From assembly GCA_025993795.1 (NCBI GenBank), contig JAMQHL010000060.1, forward strand, positions 1-46,788: a stretch of DNA of 46,788 bases, read 5' to 3'. The notes below the pieces were generated by a model. That model was not told the origin of the DNA. It ran no database searches and saw nothing but the letters and a program-made list of their open reading frames with translations. The DNA comes from Planctomycetota bacterium. Its GTDB lineage: Bacteria; Planctomycetota; UBA8742; UBA2392. Position numbers and translations under genes: made by a program. Shown here piece after piece: positions 1-7,062 of this stretch. Within the stretch, counting starts at the first letter, position 1. Every line of letters begins with the position of its first letter.

Positions 1-83
1 AAGGTCGAACAAGATCAAGCGAAGCATTCATACACCTTGCGATGACACACCTGATGGTTCGAAGACTGAAGCCCGCTTCTTAA
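1..83 (+). CDS. IS5-family DDE transposase, C-terminal fragment cut by contig edge
   Basis: Reading from base 3, the last 26 codons end in SEAFIHLAMTHLMVRRLKPAS and then TAA at 81-83. The pattern SEAFIHLAMT-LM-RRL is typical of the extreme C-terminus of IS5-family transposases, after the last catalytic Glu. No catalytic residues are visible here because the gene continues off the window. An identical fragment reads inward from the other end of the contig, which is what a multicopy element would leave at an assembly break. Confidence 0.7.
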   Translation, partial: GRTRSSEAFIHLAMTHLMVRRLKPAS

Positions 84-95
84 ACAAGCTCTTAG
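1..95 (+). mobile_element. IS5-family insertion sequence, inward-facing end (partial)
   Basis: Bases 1-95 are the exact reverse complement of 46693-46787. The stretch holds the 3' end of a transposase reading into the window, a short non-coding tail and an element end near GCTC. The last four shared bases, TTAG (CTAA read the other way), fit the YTAR target used by the IS5 group and may be the duplicated target, not the element itself. The rest of the element lies outside the window. The family call comes from the transposase C-terminus; the exact element boundary is inferred. Confidence 0.75.
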
Positions 96-297
96 CGTTC
101 ACGATGGGAATGACATCGGTCGAAATGTGGATCTGCTGAACCTCGTAACTCAAGTTCTTAAGGTAATCTTCTATGACTTTGCCTACCTTGCGCGACTCGG
201 TACCAACCGTAGACACCAGGCCGATGACCAACTCGGTGTCCCGCTCCAATGCTCCCCACCAGACTGTCTTGTCAGCTTTTTTCGCAGCACCCACCAT
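28..297 (-). pseudogene. Anti-phage dCTP deaminase-like protein, N-terminus only, interrupted by IS5-family element
   Basis: From an ATG at 297, preceded by AAAGGG, about 67 native residues can be read before the reading frame enters the IS end at base 95 and stops at 28. They include ELVIGLVSTVGTES, then a helix and YEVQQIHIST. A strand followed by G-hydrophobic-V-x-x-x-G-T and a helix matches my recollection of the N-terminal P-loop domain of anti-phage dCTP deaminases, which destroy the dCTP pool during infection. The deaminase domain, with its zinc ligands, is not in this window. An upstream GTG at 324 would add nine residues. The last roughly 22 codons are antisense of the transposase gene, so the product is presumably non-functional. 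The family call rests on pattern only; other P-loop kinases are possible. Confidence 0.5.
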
Positions 298-417
298 AAG
301 AACCCTTTGGCCAAATCGATCCACTAGAGCTTAGAACGGGGTGCGACATCCGCGGCGCTGTTCGCCAACTGTGGATAATTCACAAGTCGCCAACGTGCGA
401 ATGCTCGACGCCTAATT

Positions 418-2727
418 CTAGAACTGCGCGACCAGCCGAATGGCATCCAAAACGTTATTGGGCTGCGGCAACACTTCGGGTTCGAGGACTGTGCTGAAGG
501 GTACTGGGCTGAACCTGGCTCCTACCCTTTGGATTGGGGCGTCCAGGTACTCGAAGGCTTTGTTGGCAATCAGGGCTGCGAGTTCTCCGCCGAAGCCGCC
601 GTACTCTGGGCCTTCGTGGGCGATTACTACTCGGCCGGTTTTCTTTACCCACTCTATGATGGTGTCTTCGTCGAGGGGCACGATGCTTCGCAGGTCGATT
701 ACGGCTACGGAGATGGGGTTCTGGGTTCCGGGTTCCGGGTTCCGGGTTGAACTGCTTTCTGCGTCGGTGCTTCTTACGAACTCGGGGCTGCGGCGGTCGG
801 GGCCGTTGTAGTTGGTGGTTTCTTCTGCCTCCTGCCTCCTGCCTCCTGCCTCCTGCTTGCCGCTCGCGTCCGCTCGCGGCCCCTCGCCTCCTCGGTGCTG
901 CTGCGCATCACCTGCGGTACGTTCGCCTTGCGAACTGCTTCGGGCTCCTAGTTCTTCGGCTGCCTTTAGCGCCATCAGTAGGGCGTTGCCGTAGCTGAAG
1001 ACTACTACGTCGCTGCCTTCGCGCCTTACCCTTGCTTTGCCGAACGGTACTTCGAAATCTTCGGGGATCTGGCAGCGTGTGCGCGGGTCGTTGTACAGCG
1101 CCTTGGGCTCAAGGAACAACGTTGGCCCCTCTGACTTCATCGCCGTGCGCACCAGCCCGTACGCGTCATCGGCAAACGTCGGGTACACAATGCGCACGCC
1201 CGGGATGTTCGCCAGCGAACCCTCAATCGTCTGTGAGTGGTACAAGCCGCCGCCGATATAGCCGCCGCTGGCAAGCCGGATCAGCACGTTGGGCGTGAAC
1301 TGGCCGCGCGTGCGGTAGTACTCGTGGCTGCACTCGAGGTACTGGTCCATGGCGGGCCAGAAGTAGTCGGCGAACTCGGCGCCTTCGACGACAATGCGAA
1401 TCTTCTTGTCAAAGCGGCTCATGCCGTTTGCAGTGCCGAGAATGTAGTTCTCGGCGATCGGGCCGTTGAACACGCGCTCAATGCCGAACTCGGCTTGCAT
1501 GCCCTTGGTGACGAGGAAGATGCCCTCTTTTTCCTTGTTGGCGATGTCCTGGCCCCAAAGAAAGGTGTCGGGGTTGTCGCGGAACTCGCGGCGCAGGGCG
1601 GCGTTGATGCCCTGGCGCAGGGTGAGGCCGCGGCCTTTCTTGTCTTCGAAGTGCTGGACGAACTTGACGCCTTCCGCCTTCGCCGAAGCTTCGGCGGACA
1701 AGTCCGGGCGGGGCTGGTGTGCCGGCGGGAAGACAAACTCGAGGGCGGTTGCGGGGTCGGGCTTGGGGGACTTTTCGCCGAAATCGCGGGCGTCATCGAA
1801 CTCGGCCTGTGCGGCTTTCTCGATTGCCGCAAGCTCGGCTTCGGTCGTGCCTTCGTCGAGCAGCCACTTGCGAAAAATCGGCAGCGGGTCTTTGGCGCGG
1901 GCCTCGGCCAGTTCTTTTTCGTCGCGGTACAGGTTGTGGGCGTCGCTGTTGCTGTGGCTGCCGATGCGCACGCAATAGGCATAGACGATGGCGGCGCCTT
2001 TGCGGGCGCGGGCGAACTCGGCGGCTTCGTGCATGGCGGCAAAGCAGGCGAGCGTGTCGCGGCCGTCCACCTTCCAGATGCGCACGCTGTTGATGCCGGC
2101 GAAGTTGTCGGCGATGCACTCATTGGCGGCCTGGTCGCGCTTGGGCACGCTGATGCCGTATCCGTTGTCCTGCATGACGGTGACGACGGGCAAACGCTCT
2201 TTGCTGATGCCGTTGAGGCCCTCGTACACGTAGCCCTCGGCGGCGCTGGATTCGCCGAAGCTGCAGTAGACGACGGCGTCGGACTTGTAGTACTTGATCG
2301 CGCGGGCCAGGCCGGCTGCGTGCTGGATGTGGTTGCTGACGCAGCTGCTGACGTTCTGGATTCCGATCTCAGGTTTGGCGAAGTGGTTGCTCATGTGGCG
2401 GCCGCCGCCGGCGACGTCGGCGTCGCGGCTCAGGCCGTTGAGTATGACTTCGCGGGCAGTAAGCCCGCCGGCCAAAGCGGTCGTAAGGTCGCGGTAGTAC
2501 GGAAACAGGTAGTCTTTGCCCGGCCGGAACGTACAGCCAAGCGCAAGCTGGATGGCGTCATGGCCGGCGTTGGGTGCGTGGTAGCTCCAGCCCATGGCTT
2601 TGCGCAGGAAGTTCGGGGCCTCGTCGTCGATCAGACGGCCAAGGACCATGAGGTGGTACGCGCGTTCGTGGCCGGGATAGTTCGGCGGAGTGGCGGGGCG
2701 TTTGGCTGGCGACTTGGTCTTGCCCAT
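418..2727 (-). CDS. 2-oxoacid dehydrogenase E1 component, alpha-beta fusion (branched-chain/pyruvate type)
   Basis: A 769-residue thiamine-diphosphate enzyme that decarboxylates a 2-oxoacid and passes the acyl group to lipoyl-E2. Residues about 15-330 are the E1-alpha half: YRD near 78-80, FGESSAAEG at 157-165 and DNGYG at 187-191 make the ThDP/Mg site. Residues about 360-769 are E1-beta, with pyrimidine-binding and C-terminal transketolase-like domains ending in a normal helix. Most bacteria encode the two chains separately; fused versions are known. ATG 2727 was preferred over a TTG 45 bases upstream. Two oddities: the alpha-beta linker contains a perfect 16-base palindrome, and a 78-residue low-complexity insert (bases 715-948) splits the beta C-terminal domain between AAEEL and ISVAVIDLR without breaking the frame. 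No E2 or E3 gene is nearby; lipA is 31 kb away. Confidence 0.9.
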   Translation of the reverse strand: MGKTKSPAKRPATPPNYPGHERAYHLMVLGRLIDDEAPNFLRKAMGWSYHAPNAGHDAIQLALGCTFRPGKDYLFPYYRDLTTALAGGLTAREVILNGLSRDADVAGGGRHMSNHFAKPEIGIQNVSSCVSNHIQHAAGLARAIKYYKSDAVVYCSFGESSAAEGYVYEGLNGISKERLPVVTVMQDNGYGISVPKRDQAANECIADNFAGINSVRIWKVDGRDTLACFAAMHEAAEFARARKGAAIVYAYCVRIGSHSNSDAHNLYRDEKELAEARAKDPLPIFRKWLLDEGTTEAELAAIEKAAQAEFDDARDFGEKSPKPDPATALEFVFPPAHQPRPDLSAEASAKAEGVKFVQHFEDKKGRGLTLRQGINAALRREFRDNPDTFLWGQDIANKEKEGIFLVTKGMQAEFGIERVFNGPIAENYILGTANGMSRFDKKIRIVVEGAEFADYFWPAMDQYLECSHEYYRTRGQFTPNVLIRLASGGYIGGGLYHSQTIEGSLANIPGVRIVYPTFADDAYGLVRTAMKSEGPTLFLEPKALYNDPRTRCQIPEDFEVPFGKARVRREGSDVVVFSYGNALLMALKAAEELGARSSSQGERTAGDAQQHRGGEGPRADASGKQEAGGRRQEAEETTNYNGPDRRSPEFVRSTDAESSSTRNPEPGTQNPISVAVIDLRSIVPLDEDTIIEWVKKTGRVVIAHEGPEYGGFGGELAALIANKAFEYLDAPIQRVGARFSPVPFSTVLEPEVLPQPNNVLDAIRLVAQF
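722..747. repeat. Heptanucleotide tandem array, unit GGGTTCC
   Basis: About three and a half head-to-tail copies of a 7-base unit lie inside the E1 coding sequence. On the coding strand they read GGAACCC and are translated as part of the Asn-Pro-Glu-Pro-Gly insert. Three 7-base units make 21 bases, so copy-number changes in threes keep the frame. Confidence 0.85.
824..858. repeat. Heptanucleotide tandem array, unit CTGCCTC
   Basis: Between four and five copies of a 7-base unit, also within the 78-residue insert of E1. Translated on the minus strand they give the Gln-Glu-Ala-Gly-Gly-Arg-Arg pattern. The same unit in the other orientation, GGCAGGA, recurs in an intergenic region at 40757-40788. 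Confidence 0.85.
1681..1696. repeat. Perfect 16-base palindrome in the E1 alpha-beta linker
   Basis: CGCCGAAGCTTCGGCG is self-complementary, and outer arms TCCGCC (1673-1678) and GGCGGA (1693-1698) can form an alternative pairing. It is translated in frame as Ala-Glu-Ala-Ser-Ala-Lys-Ala-Glu in the flexible linker joining the E1 halves. The pattern recalls palindromic elements that invade coding genes, such as Rickettsia RPE. No second copy was found in this window. Confidence 0.7.
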
Positions 2728-2883
2728 GGCGGTGTTCCGGTGTTCGTGCACAGAATGTGGATTGATGCCCAAAGTGAGGCCGAACCGGCTTTTGTAACAA
2801 AAACCGATTACTCGCGCGACGATTCCACAAACGCACCGGGAAAGCTACAAGGGGGCCGTAATGACACCGACCGGAGACAGGAC

Positions 2884-3075
2884 ATGACAAGTGTAGTAGA
2901 CGGACTGGGCGGACCCCTCGGGGCGATGCTGGTGGTGACGCTGGCGGCGCCGTTGGCAACGATGGGCCTGGGCATCAACCTGCTGCTGGGCTGGCCGCTG
3001 ATCGGATGGCTGCTGGCGCCGGTGATGGTAGGCAGCAGCAAGGGCCAGCGCGCAAAAGATGATGACGACGAATAG
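2884..3075 (+). CDS. Small membrane protein, 63 residues, unknown function
   Basis: The ATG at 2884 follows GGAG about ten bases upstream. The protein begins MTSVVDGLGG, has one or two hydrophobic stretches (residues about 13-47, rich in Gly, Leu and Ala, with an internal Trp-Pro-Leu-Ile-Gly-Trp turn) and ends in a charged tail with four acidic residues. This suggests a helical hairpin or single-pass inner-membrane protein. It is divergent from the E1 gene and is followed by a clear terminator at 3112-3137, which supports a real short transcript. No family is recognised. Confidence 0.6.
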   Translation: MTSVVDGLGGPLGAMLVVTLAAPLATMGLGINLLLGWPLIGWLLAPVMVGSSKGQRAKDDDDE

Positions 3076-3111
3076 AGCCCGCCTTGGCTGAGGCTATGGC
3101 GGACAAACAGA

Positions 3112-3137
3112 AGCCCCGGCTTTGGCCGGGGCTTTTT
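3112..3137 (+). terminator. Rho-independent terminator
   Basis: A nine-base-pair stem, AGCCCCGGC pairing with GCCGGGGCT, with a four-base loop is followed by a run of T. It lies 37 bases after the stop of the small membrane protein and would also separate it from the opposing tRNA-Leu gene. Confidence 0.85.
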
Positions 3138-3142
3138 GTGTC

Positions 3143-3231
3143 TGGTGCCAGGGGTGGGACTTGAACCCACACGCCCACTGAAGGACTGCGGATTTTGAAT
3201 CCGCCGCGTCTGCCAATTCCGCCACCCTGGC
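3143..3231 (-). tRNA. tRNA-Leu (anticodon CAA)
   Basis: The minus strand folds as a class II tRNA: acceptor GCCAGGG pairs with CCCTGGC, the CCA end is encoded, the T-arm carries GGTTCAAGTCC and a long variable arm is present, as expected for Leu. The anticodon stem encloses the loop TTCAAAA, giving anticodon CAA. Length is 89 nt including CCA. Confidence 0.95.
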
Positions 3232-3258
3232 TTGGTGGGCAATAATCAATCAACATCG

Positions 3259-3274
3259 GTGAATGGTCAATGGG
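3259..3274. repeat. Short 7-base-period repeat (AATGGTC)
   Basis: Just upstream of tRNA-Leu the sequence contains AATGGTCAATGG, slightly less than two copies of a heptamer, preceded by A/T-rich near-copies (AATCAATCAAC). It is weak alone, but shares the seven-base period of the longer arrays in this contig. Confidence 0.35.
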
Positions 3275-3287
3275 CCGCACGCGGCGC

Positions 3288-3716
3288 TTAGCCTTCCCCC
3301 TTTGACCAGTCCACGCCGCGCCTTGACGCCTTCTTGGCTGACTGCGCCTCGCGGCTCTTGCGCCGGCGGGCAAGCTCGCCCTTGCCCGGCTTGCTTTTCT
3401 TGCGGGCCTTGGGCGGCCTGGCGACGGCGCTCAGCATGTCGCGCAGGCGCTCAAGGCAAATTTCGCGGTTGCGGTGCTGGCTGCGGGATTCATCGCAATC
3501 AATGATGATCTCGCCGCCGTCGGTGATGCGCGTGCGGTAGGTCGCCAGAAAGCGCGCCTTGACGGCATCCGGCACGCCGGGGCTGCTCGCCACATGCCAG
3601 CGCATCTGGACGCGCGTTTCGGCCTTGTTCACATGCTGGCCGCCGGGGCCGCCGCTGCGGGCGGTCTTGAACGTGAGCTCGTGCTCTTTCACTTCAATGT
3701 TGGGCGGCACTTTCAC
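3288..3716 (-). CDS. arfB: Peptidyl-tRNA hydrolase ArfB (YaeJ-type ribosome rescue factor)
   Basis: A 142-residue class I release-factor-like protein that hydrolyses peptidyl-tRNA on ribosomes stalled at the end of broken mRNA. The catalytic GGQ lies at residues 25-27 in the context ARSGGPGGQHVNK, and the codon-recognition domains of RF1/RF2 are absent. From about residue 100 the tail is very rich in Lys and Arg, as expected for the ArfB tail that enters the empty mRNA channel. The start is GTG at 3716 with AGGA about eight bases upstream. Length matches the family. The gene stands alone between tRNA-Leu and a divergent small membrane protein gene. Confidence 0.93.
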   Translation of the reverse strand: MKVPPNIEVKEHELTFKTARSGGPGGQHVNKAETRVQMRWHVASSPGVPDAVKARFLATYRTRITDGGEIIIDCDESRSQHRNREICLERLRDMLSAVARPPKARKKSKPGKGELARRRKSREAQSAKKASRRGVDWSKGEG

Positions 3717-3780
3717 GGTCGCATCCTGAGCGCAGCGTCACAAGCTAACGAGCGGCGGATTCGGTTGCTAGACTGGCGCC

Positions 3781-4113
3781 ATGGCACCTGAAACGCTGCT
3801 TTGTATGGCAATCGTCTGCGCCTCGGCGCTGACTTTGGCGATCGGTTTGATCCTGCGCTACCGGGCGCAGCGGCAACCAGCCCGACTGCTTGCCGAACTG
3901 GTTGACGTACAGCCGGCGGGCCGCCGCCTGCACGTGCTGGCGCGCGTCGGGCGCGGGCACATCAGCGCAGTCGGCAGCGTAACGACGTGGCGCGACCTTG
4001 ACGGCAACGAGATTCGCGAGCGCGCGGCGATTGAATGGCTTTACGCGCAGTGGCTGGCACACAAGCACCTTACGCAACAGGGCGACGCCACAGCGCCGCC
4101 CCGTGTGTGGTAA
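3781..4113 (+). CDS. Membrane-anchored hypothetical protein, 110 residues
   Basis: Residues about 4-26 form one hydrophobic helix followed by basic residues (RYRAQRQ), so the protein is likely anchored N-terminally with a soluble domain of about 80 residues facing the cytoplasm. The soluble part alternates strands and helices (ARLLAELVDVQ, LHVLARVGRGHISAV), suggesting a small folded domain. No known family is recognised. The ATG at 3781 has no strong ribosome-binding site. It ends six bases before the stop of the convergent gene at 4120. Confidence 0.6.
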   Translation: MAPETLLCMAIVCASALTLAIGLILRYRAQRQPARLLAELVDVQPAGRRLHVLARVGRGHISAVGSVTTWRDLDGNEIRERAAIEWLYAQWLAHKHLTQQGDATAPPRVW

Positions 4114-4119
4114 GTGCGT

Positions 4120-4779
4120 TTAGTTGCCTGCGCTCCAGGTAACTTTCTTTTCGGTGTTCAGGAATTCGAGTTTGGGCGTGCCGTCAGCGCCGATCATGCC
4201 GCGAAAGCGCACCGTCTTGCCGTTCTGCATGGCAATGAACGCGCGGCCGTCGCTGAGAATCGAGTTCTGCAGCAGGTTTTCGCCGCCGGCCAGTTGCAGC
4301 GATGCCAGACCGTCGCTGCCCATCAGCGTAACCACACTCTTGCCCTCGCTGTTGGAAAACGAGATGACCGCGTCGCCATCCTTGCGCAGCGAACTGACGA
4401 ACCGGTTGCGGCCCTCAGCGTCGGTGTAGGTCTCCATGACCATGTCGTCCTTGGTGTTGTGCGCCACCAGGTAGCGAACCTTGCCGGCGCCATCGAGCAA
4501 CGAGACGTACGCCTTCTCACCGCCCGAGTTGGCCTGCAGGCGCACAGCGCCCTTGTCATCGAGCATCGAGAAGCGCGCGTCGCCGTCTTTGCCGACGTCA
4601 AGCTGGATGCGCACGTTGCCGTTCTTGTCCACAAGCTGGAACTCGGTGGCCTTGACGGCGCCAATGCCTTCCTGCGCGCCAACCTGGGTCGGCTGCATGA
4701 TGCCGACAGCGGCAAACGCGCCGGCCAGCGCCATCGTGCCGGTGAATGCCAAGCCGATGATGTATTGCATGCTGGTCAT
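4120..4779 (-). CDS. Secreted or membrane-anchored protein with tandem beta-strand repeats, unknown function
   Basis: A 219-residue protein. ATG 4779 was chosen because AAAGGA lies about seven bases upstream and a signal sequence or anchor follows directly (hydrophobic residues about 6-27, ending near VGAQE). The rest is a series of roughly 25-30-residue units of the form F/V-x-L-x-D-x-x-G-x-x-R-x-x-L, for example FQLVDKNGNVRIQLDV and FSMLDDKGAVRLQA, which suggests a repetitive beta fold outside the cytoplasmic membrane. No enzymatic motif is visible. It is convergent with the 3781 gene and divergent from the phosphatase gene at 4915. Function is unknown. Confidence 0.75.
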   Translation of the reverse strand: MTSMQYIIGLAFTGTMALAGAFAAVGIMQPTQVGAQEGIGAVKATEFQLVDKNGNVRIQLDVGKDGDARFSMLDDKGAVRLQANSGGEKAYVSLLDGAGKVRYLVAHNTKDDMVMETYTDAEGRNRFVSSLRKDGDAVISFSNSEGKSVVTLMGSDGLASLQLAGGENLLQNSILSDGRAFIAMQNGKTVRFRGMIGADGTPKLEFLNTEKKVTWSAGN

Positions 4780-4914
4780 AGTGGTTCCTTTCCAAAGAGT
4801 AGGCGCAAACGGACTCGTTTCCGCGAGTGAGCGCGCCGAGTCTAGTTGACGCGCCCCCCGCCCTCCATGCCTAAACCGCTGGCAGCGTTGCGACAATTGG
4901 CTATCTTCTGCCCC

Positions 4915-5760
4915 ATGACCGACAAAGCCATCCAGTCGCGCCTTGCGCTGGCCCTTGATGCTACCTTCGACGCAGGCAAAGCCGTGGCCGAGTACTACTT
5001 CGGCATGGGGATTGACGTGGTCTGGAAGGGCGACGGCAGCCCCGTCACGCAGGCCGACGAACGGGCCGAGCGCATTCTGCGGCAGCGACTGGCGGCTGTG
5101 TTTCCGGACGACGCGATCATCGGCGAAGAACACGAAGACGAACACGGCACCAGCGGATTCAAGTGGATCATCGACCCGCTGGACGGCACCGAGGCGTTCA
5201 TCCGCAAGATCCCGATTTTCGGCACGCTGGTCGGCCTTGAGCTCAATGGCCGCATGGTCGCCGGCATCTGCTTCATGCCCGCGCAGCGCGAGTTCGTATG
5301 GGCAAGCCAGGGCCACGGCTGCTGGTGGGTGCAGGACACGACGGGCGCATACGACGTTGAGACACTGAAAGAGCGCGCAATCCGCGCACAGGCCAGCCCG
5401 ACCAGCGAGTTATCAAGGGCGATGATCACGACCACCGGCCAGGGCGCGTTTCATCGCGCGGGCAAGGTCGGCGAGTTTTTGAAACTGCGGCACGCCACGC
5501 GCAAAGACCGCGGTTTCGGCCATTGCTGGGGGCACCTGCTGGTTGTGACGGGCCGCATGGAAATCAGTATCGAGCCCAAGATCAGGGAATGGGATATCGC
5601 CCCGTTTGCCGCCATGCTGGCCGAAGCCGGCGGCAAGCTGACGGACTTCATGGGCAAAGAGACCGTCTATTCCGGCAACTGTGTATGCAGCAACGGCGTG
5701 CTGCACGAAGCCGCCATCAAGGCCCTTCACGGCGAACTGCCCAAGCTGAACTTGAAATAG
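4915..5760 (+). CDS. Inositol-monophosphatase-family phosphatase (HisN/SuhB-like)
   Basis: A 281-residue Mg-dependent phosphomonoesterase. The metal site is clear: GEEHE at residues 70-74, WIIDPLDGTEAF at 84-95 and EWDIAPFAAMLAEAGG at 225-240. The substrate could be histidinol phosphate, myo-inositol phosphate or a related compound; within the superfamily the sequence looks closest to the histidinol-phosphatase (HisN) branch, but no his genes are adjacent. ATG 4915 was chosen over a start 69 bases upstream because MTDKAIQSRL is a natural family N-terminus. It ends six bases from the convergent HEAT-repeat gene. Confidence 0.88.
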   Translation: MTDKAIQSRLALALDATFDAGKAVAEYYFGMGIDVVWKGDGSPVTQADERAERILRQRLAAVFPDDAIIGEEHEDEHGTSGFKWIIDPLDGTEAFIRKIPIFGTLVGLELNGRMVAGICFMPAQREFVWASQGHGCWWVQDTTGAYDVETLKERAIRAQASPTSELSRAMITTTGQGAFHRAGKVGEFLKLRHATRKDRGFGHCWGHLLVVTGRMEISIEPKIREWDIAPFAAMLAEAGGKLTDFMGKETVYSGNCVCSNGVLHEAAIKALHGELPKLNLK

Positions 5761-5766
5761 CACCGG

Positions 5767-6825
5767 CTACTTGAGCGCCTTCAGGCCCTTCTGGGCTTCG
5801 TTGCGCACGTTGCTGTCTTCGTCGTTGAGTGCCTGTTCAAGGTAGGGCCGTGTGCTCTCCAGCTTGAAGCGGCGCAGCGTCTTGACCGCGTTGCGGCGCT
5901 CGCGCACGTCATTGCTGGTCAGGCGCGCACCAATGGTTGACACCCAGCCTTCTGCGGCGCTGGTGTCGCCCAGCCTTGCCATCGAAACCGCGGCCTCGAC
6001 GGCAACGCCCTCGTCGGTGTGGCGCGAAAGCCGCTGCAGGTCGGCCAGCGCCGGCTGGTACTTCAGGTCGCCCAGGCTGTCTGCCGCTTTGCGCAGCACA
6101 TCGATTTCGGTGTCTGCGAGCAGCTTGATCAGCAGCGGCCCAGCCAGGTCGGCGGGCATCTTGCCCAGTGCGCCGGCGACTTCGGCGCGCACCTTGGCGT
6201 CGGGGTCGGCCATTGCGGTCTCGATGACAGGCAGAAACTGGCCGCTTTCACTCTCGCCCAGTTTGTCGATGAGCTCCTGGCGCAGGTCGGCGTCTTCGCT
6301 TTTCAGCGCGTGGAGAAGTGCGGTGTTGGCGTCGGTATCGCCGCGCTGGGCCAGTGCGATCAGCAGCTCCAGCGCCGCGTCGCGTTTGCCTTCGTTTTGT
6401 GAAGCCATGTCAGCGACGGCTTGGTCGCGCAGGGCCTTGACGTCGATCTGGCCGGACTTGATGTCCTCAAGGTTTTTCTTCAGCGCGGGGTCTTCGGGCT
6501 CCGCTTCGGCATTTTCTTCTGGAGTCTCTTCTGTGTTCTCTGCTGCGTTCCCTGCTGCGGGCCCGTTGCCGGGGGCCGGTGCGGGCACAGGTACAGACGG
6601 CTGCCGATGCGCTCGTGGCTGGGCTTTGAGCTCGGAAAGCTCGGCCCGCAGTTGGGCGATCTCGCCGCGCAAGTCGGCGATTTCCTTGTCGTGGTTCGGT
6701 GGCGGCGCTGGCTGGGCGATTGCCGACTGCGCGGGCTGGTGCAGGGTTTCGAGAAGTAGCGCCGCGGCAACACCCGCGCCGATCGCGCACGCGACGCATA
6801 CAAGCAGCAGGCTTGAGGCTTTCAT
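5767..6825 (-). CDS. Membrane-anchored HEAT-repeat protein
   Basis: A 352-residue protein starting at ATG 6825 with GAGGA upstream. Residues 5-26 are a single hydrophobic anchor; 46-70 form a short coiled coil (heptads in DKEIADLRGEIAQLRAELS); 71-120 are a Pro/Ala/Glu-rich linker. From about residue 150 to the end there are repeated helical pairs with HEAT signatures such as DPDAKVRAEVAGALGKM, DVLRKAADSLGDLK, DVRERRNAVKTLRRF and DSNVRNEAQKGLKALK. HEAT solenoids bind partner proteins, so this is probably a periplasm-facing scaffold. No catalytic motif is visible and no partner is evident nearby. Confidence 0.82.
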   Translation of the reverse strand: MKASSLLLVCVACAIGAGVAAALLLETLHQPAQSAIAQPAPPPNHDKEIADLRGEIAQLRAELSELKAQPRAHRQPSVPVPAPAPGNGPAAGNAAENTEETPEENAEAEPEDPALKKNLEDIKSGQIDVKALRDQAVADMASQNEGKRDAALELLIALAQRGDTDANTALLHALKSEDADLRQELIDKLGESESGQFLPVIETAMADPDAKVRAEVAGALGKMPADLAGPLLIKLLADTEIDVLRKAADSLGDLKYQPALADLQRLSRHTDEGVAVEAAVSMARLGDTSAAEGWVSTIGARLTSNDVRERRNAVKTLRRFKLESTRPYLEQALNDEDSNVRNEAQKGLKALK

Positions 6826-7062
6826 GATTGTCCTCAGTTTCGCTCGTCTTTCACCAATGCAGGCCGATGATCGCAGCGCGTCCCGCCAATTACGAGACTG
6901 CCCTGCAAAGTGCGTTTGATGCTTCAACCGTCGTCGCAAACGCCGGTCTTGACGATTGCCGGTGCGTTGCCGTAAAGAGCGTCAGTGTAGTCCACAGTGA
7001 CCCATGGCGCTATTCGCCTTTGGCGGCAAAACTAAGATGAAGCCGCCCACCCGGAGAAGACC

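Noticed and set aside
722..858. CRISPR array
   Set aside because: Units are 7 bases with no spacers; these are simple tandem heptamers.
1237..3075. Long + strand open frame of about 600 codons antisense to E1
   Set aside because: It is the GC-rich shadow of the E1 gene; only its last 63 codons, from the ATG at 2884 with its own ribosome-binding site, look real.
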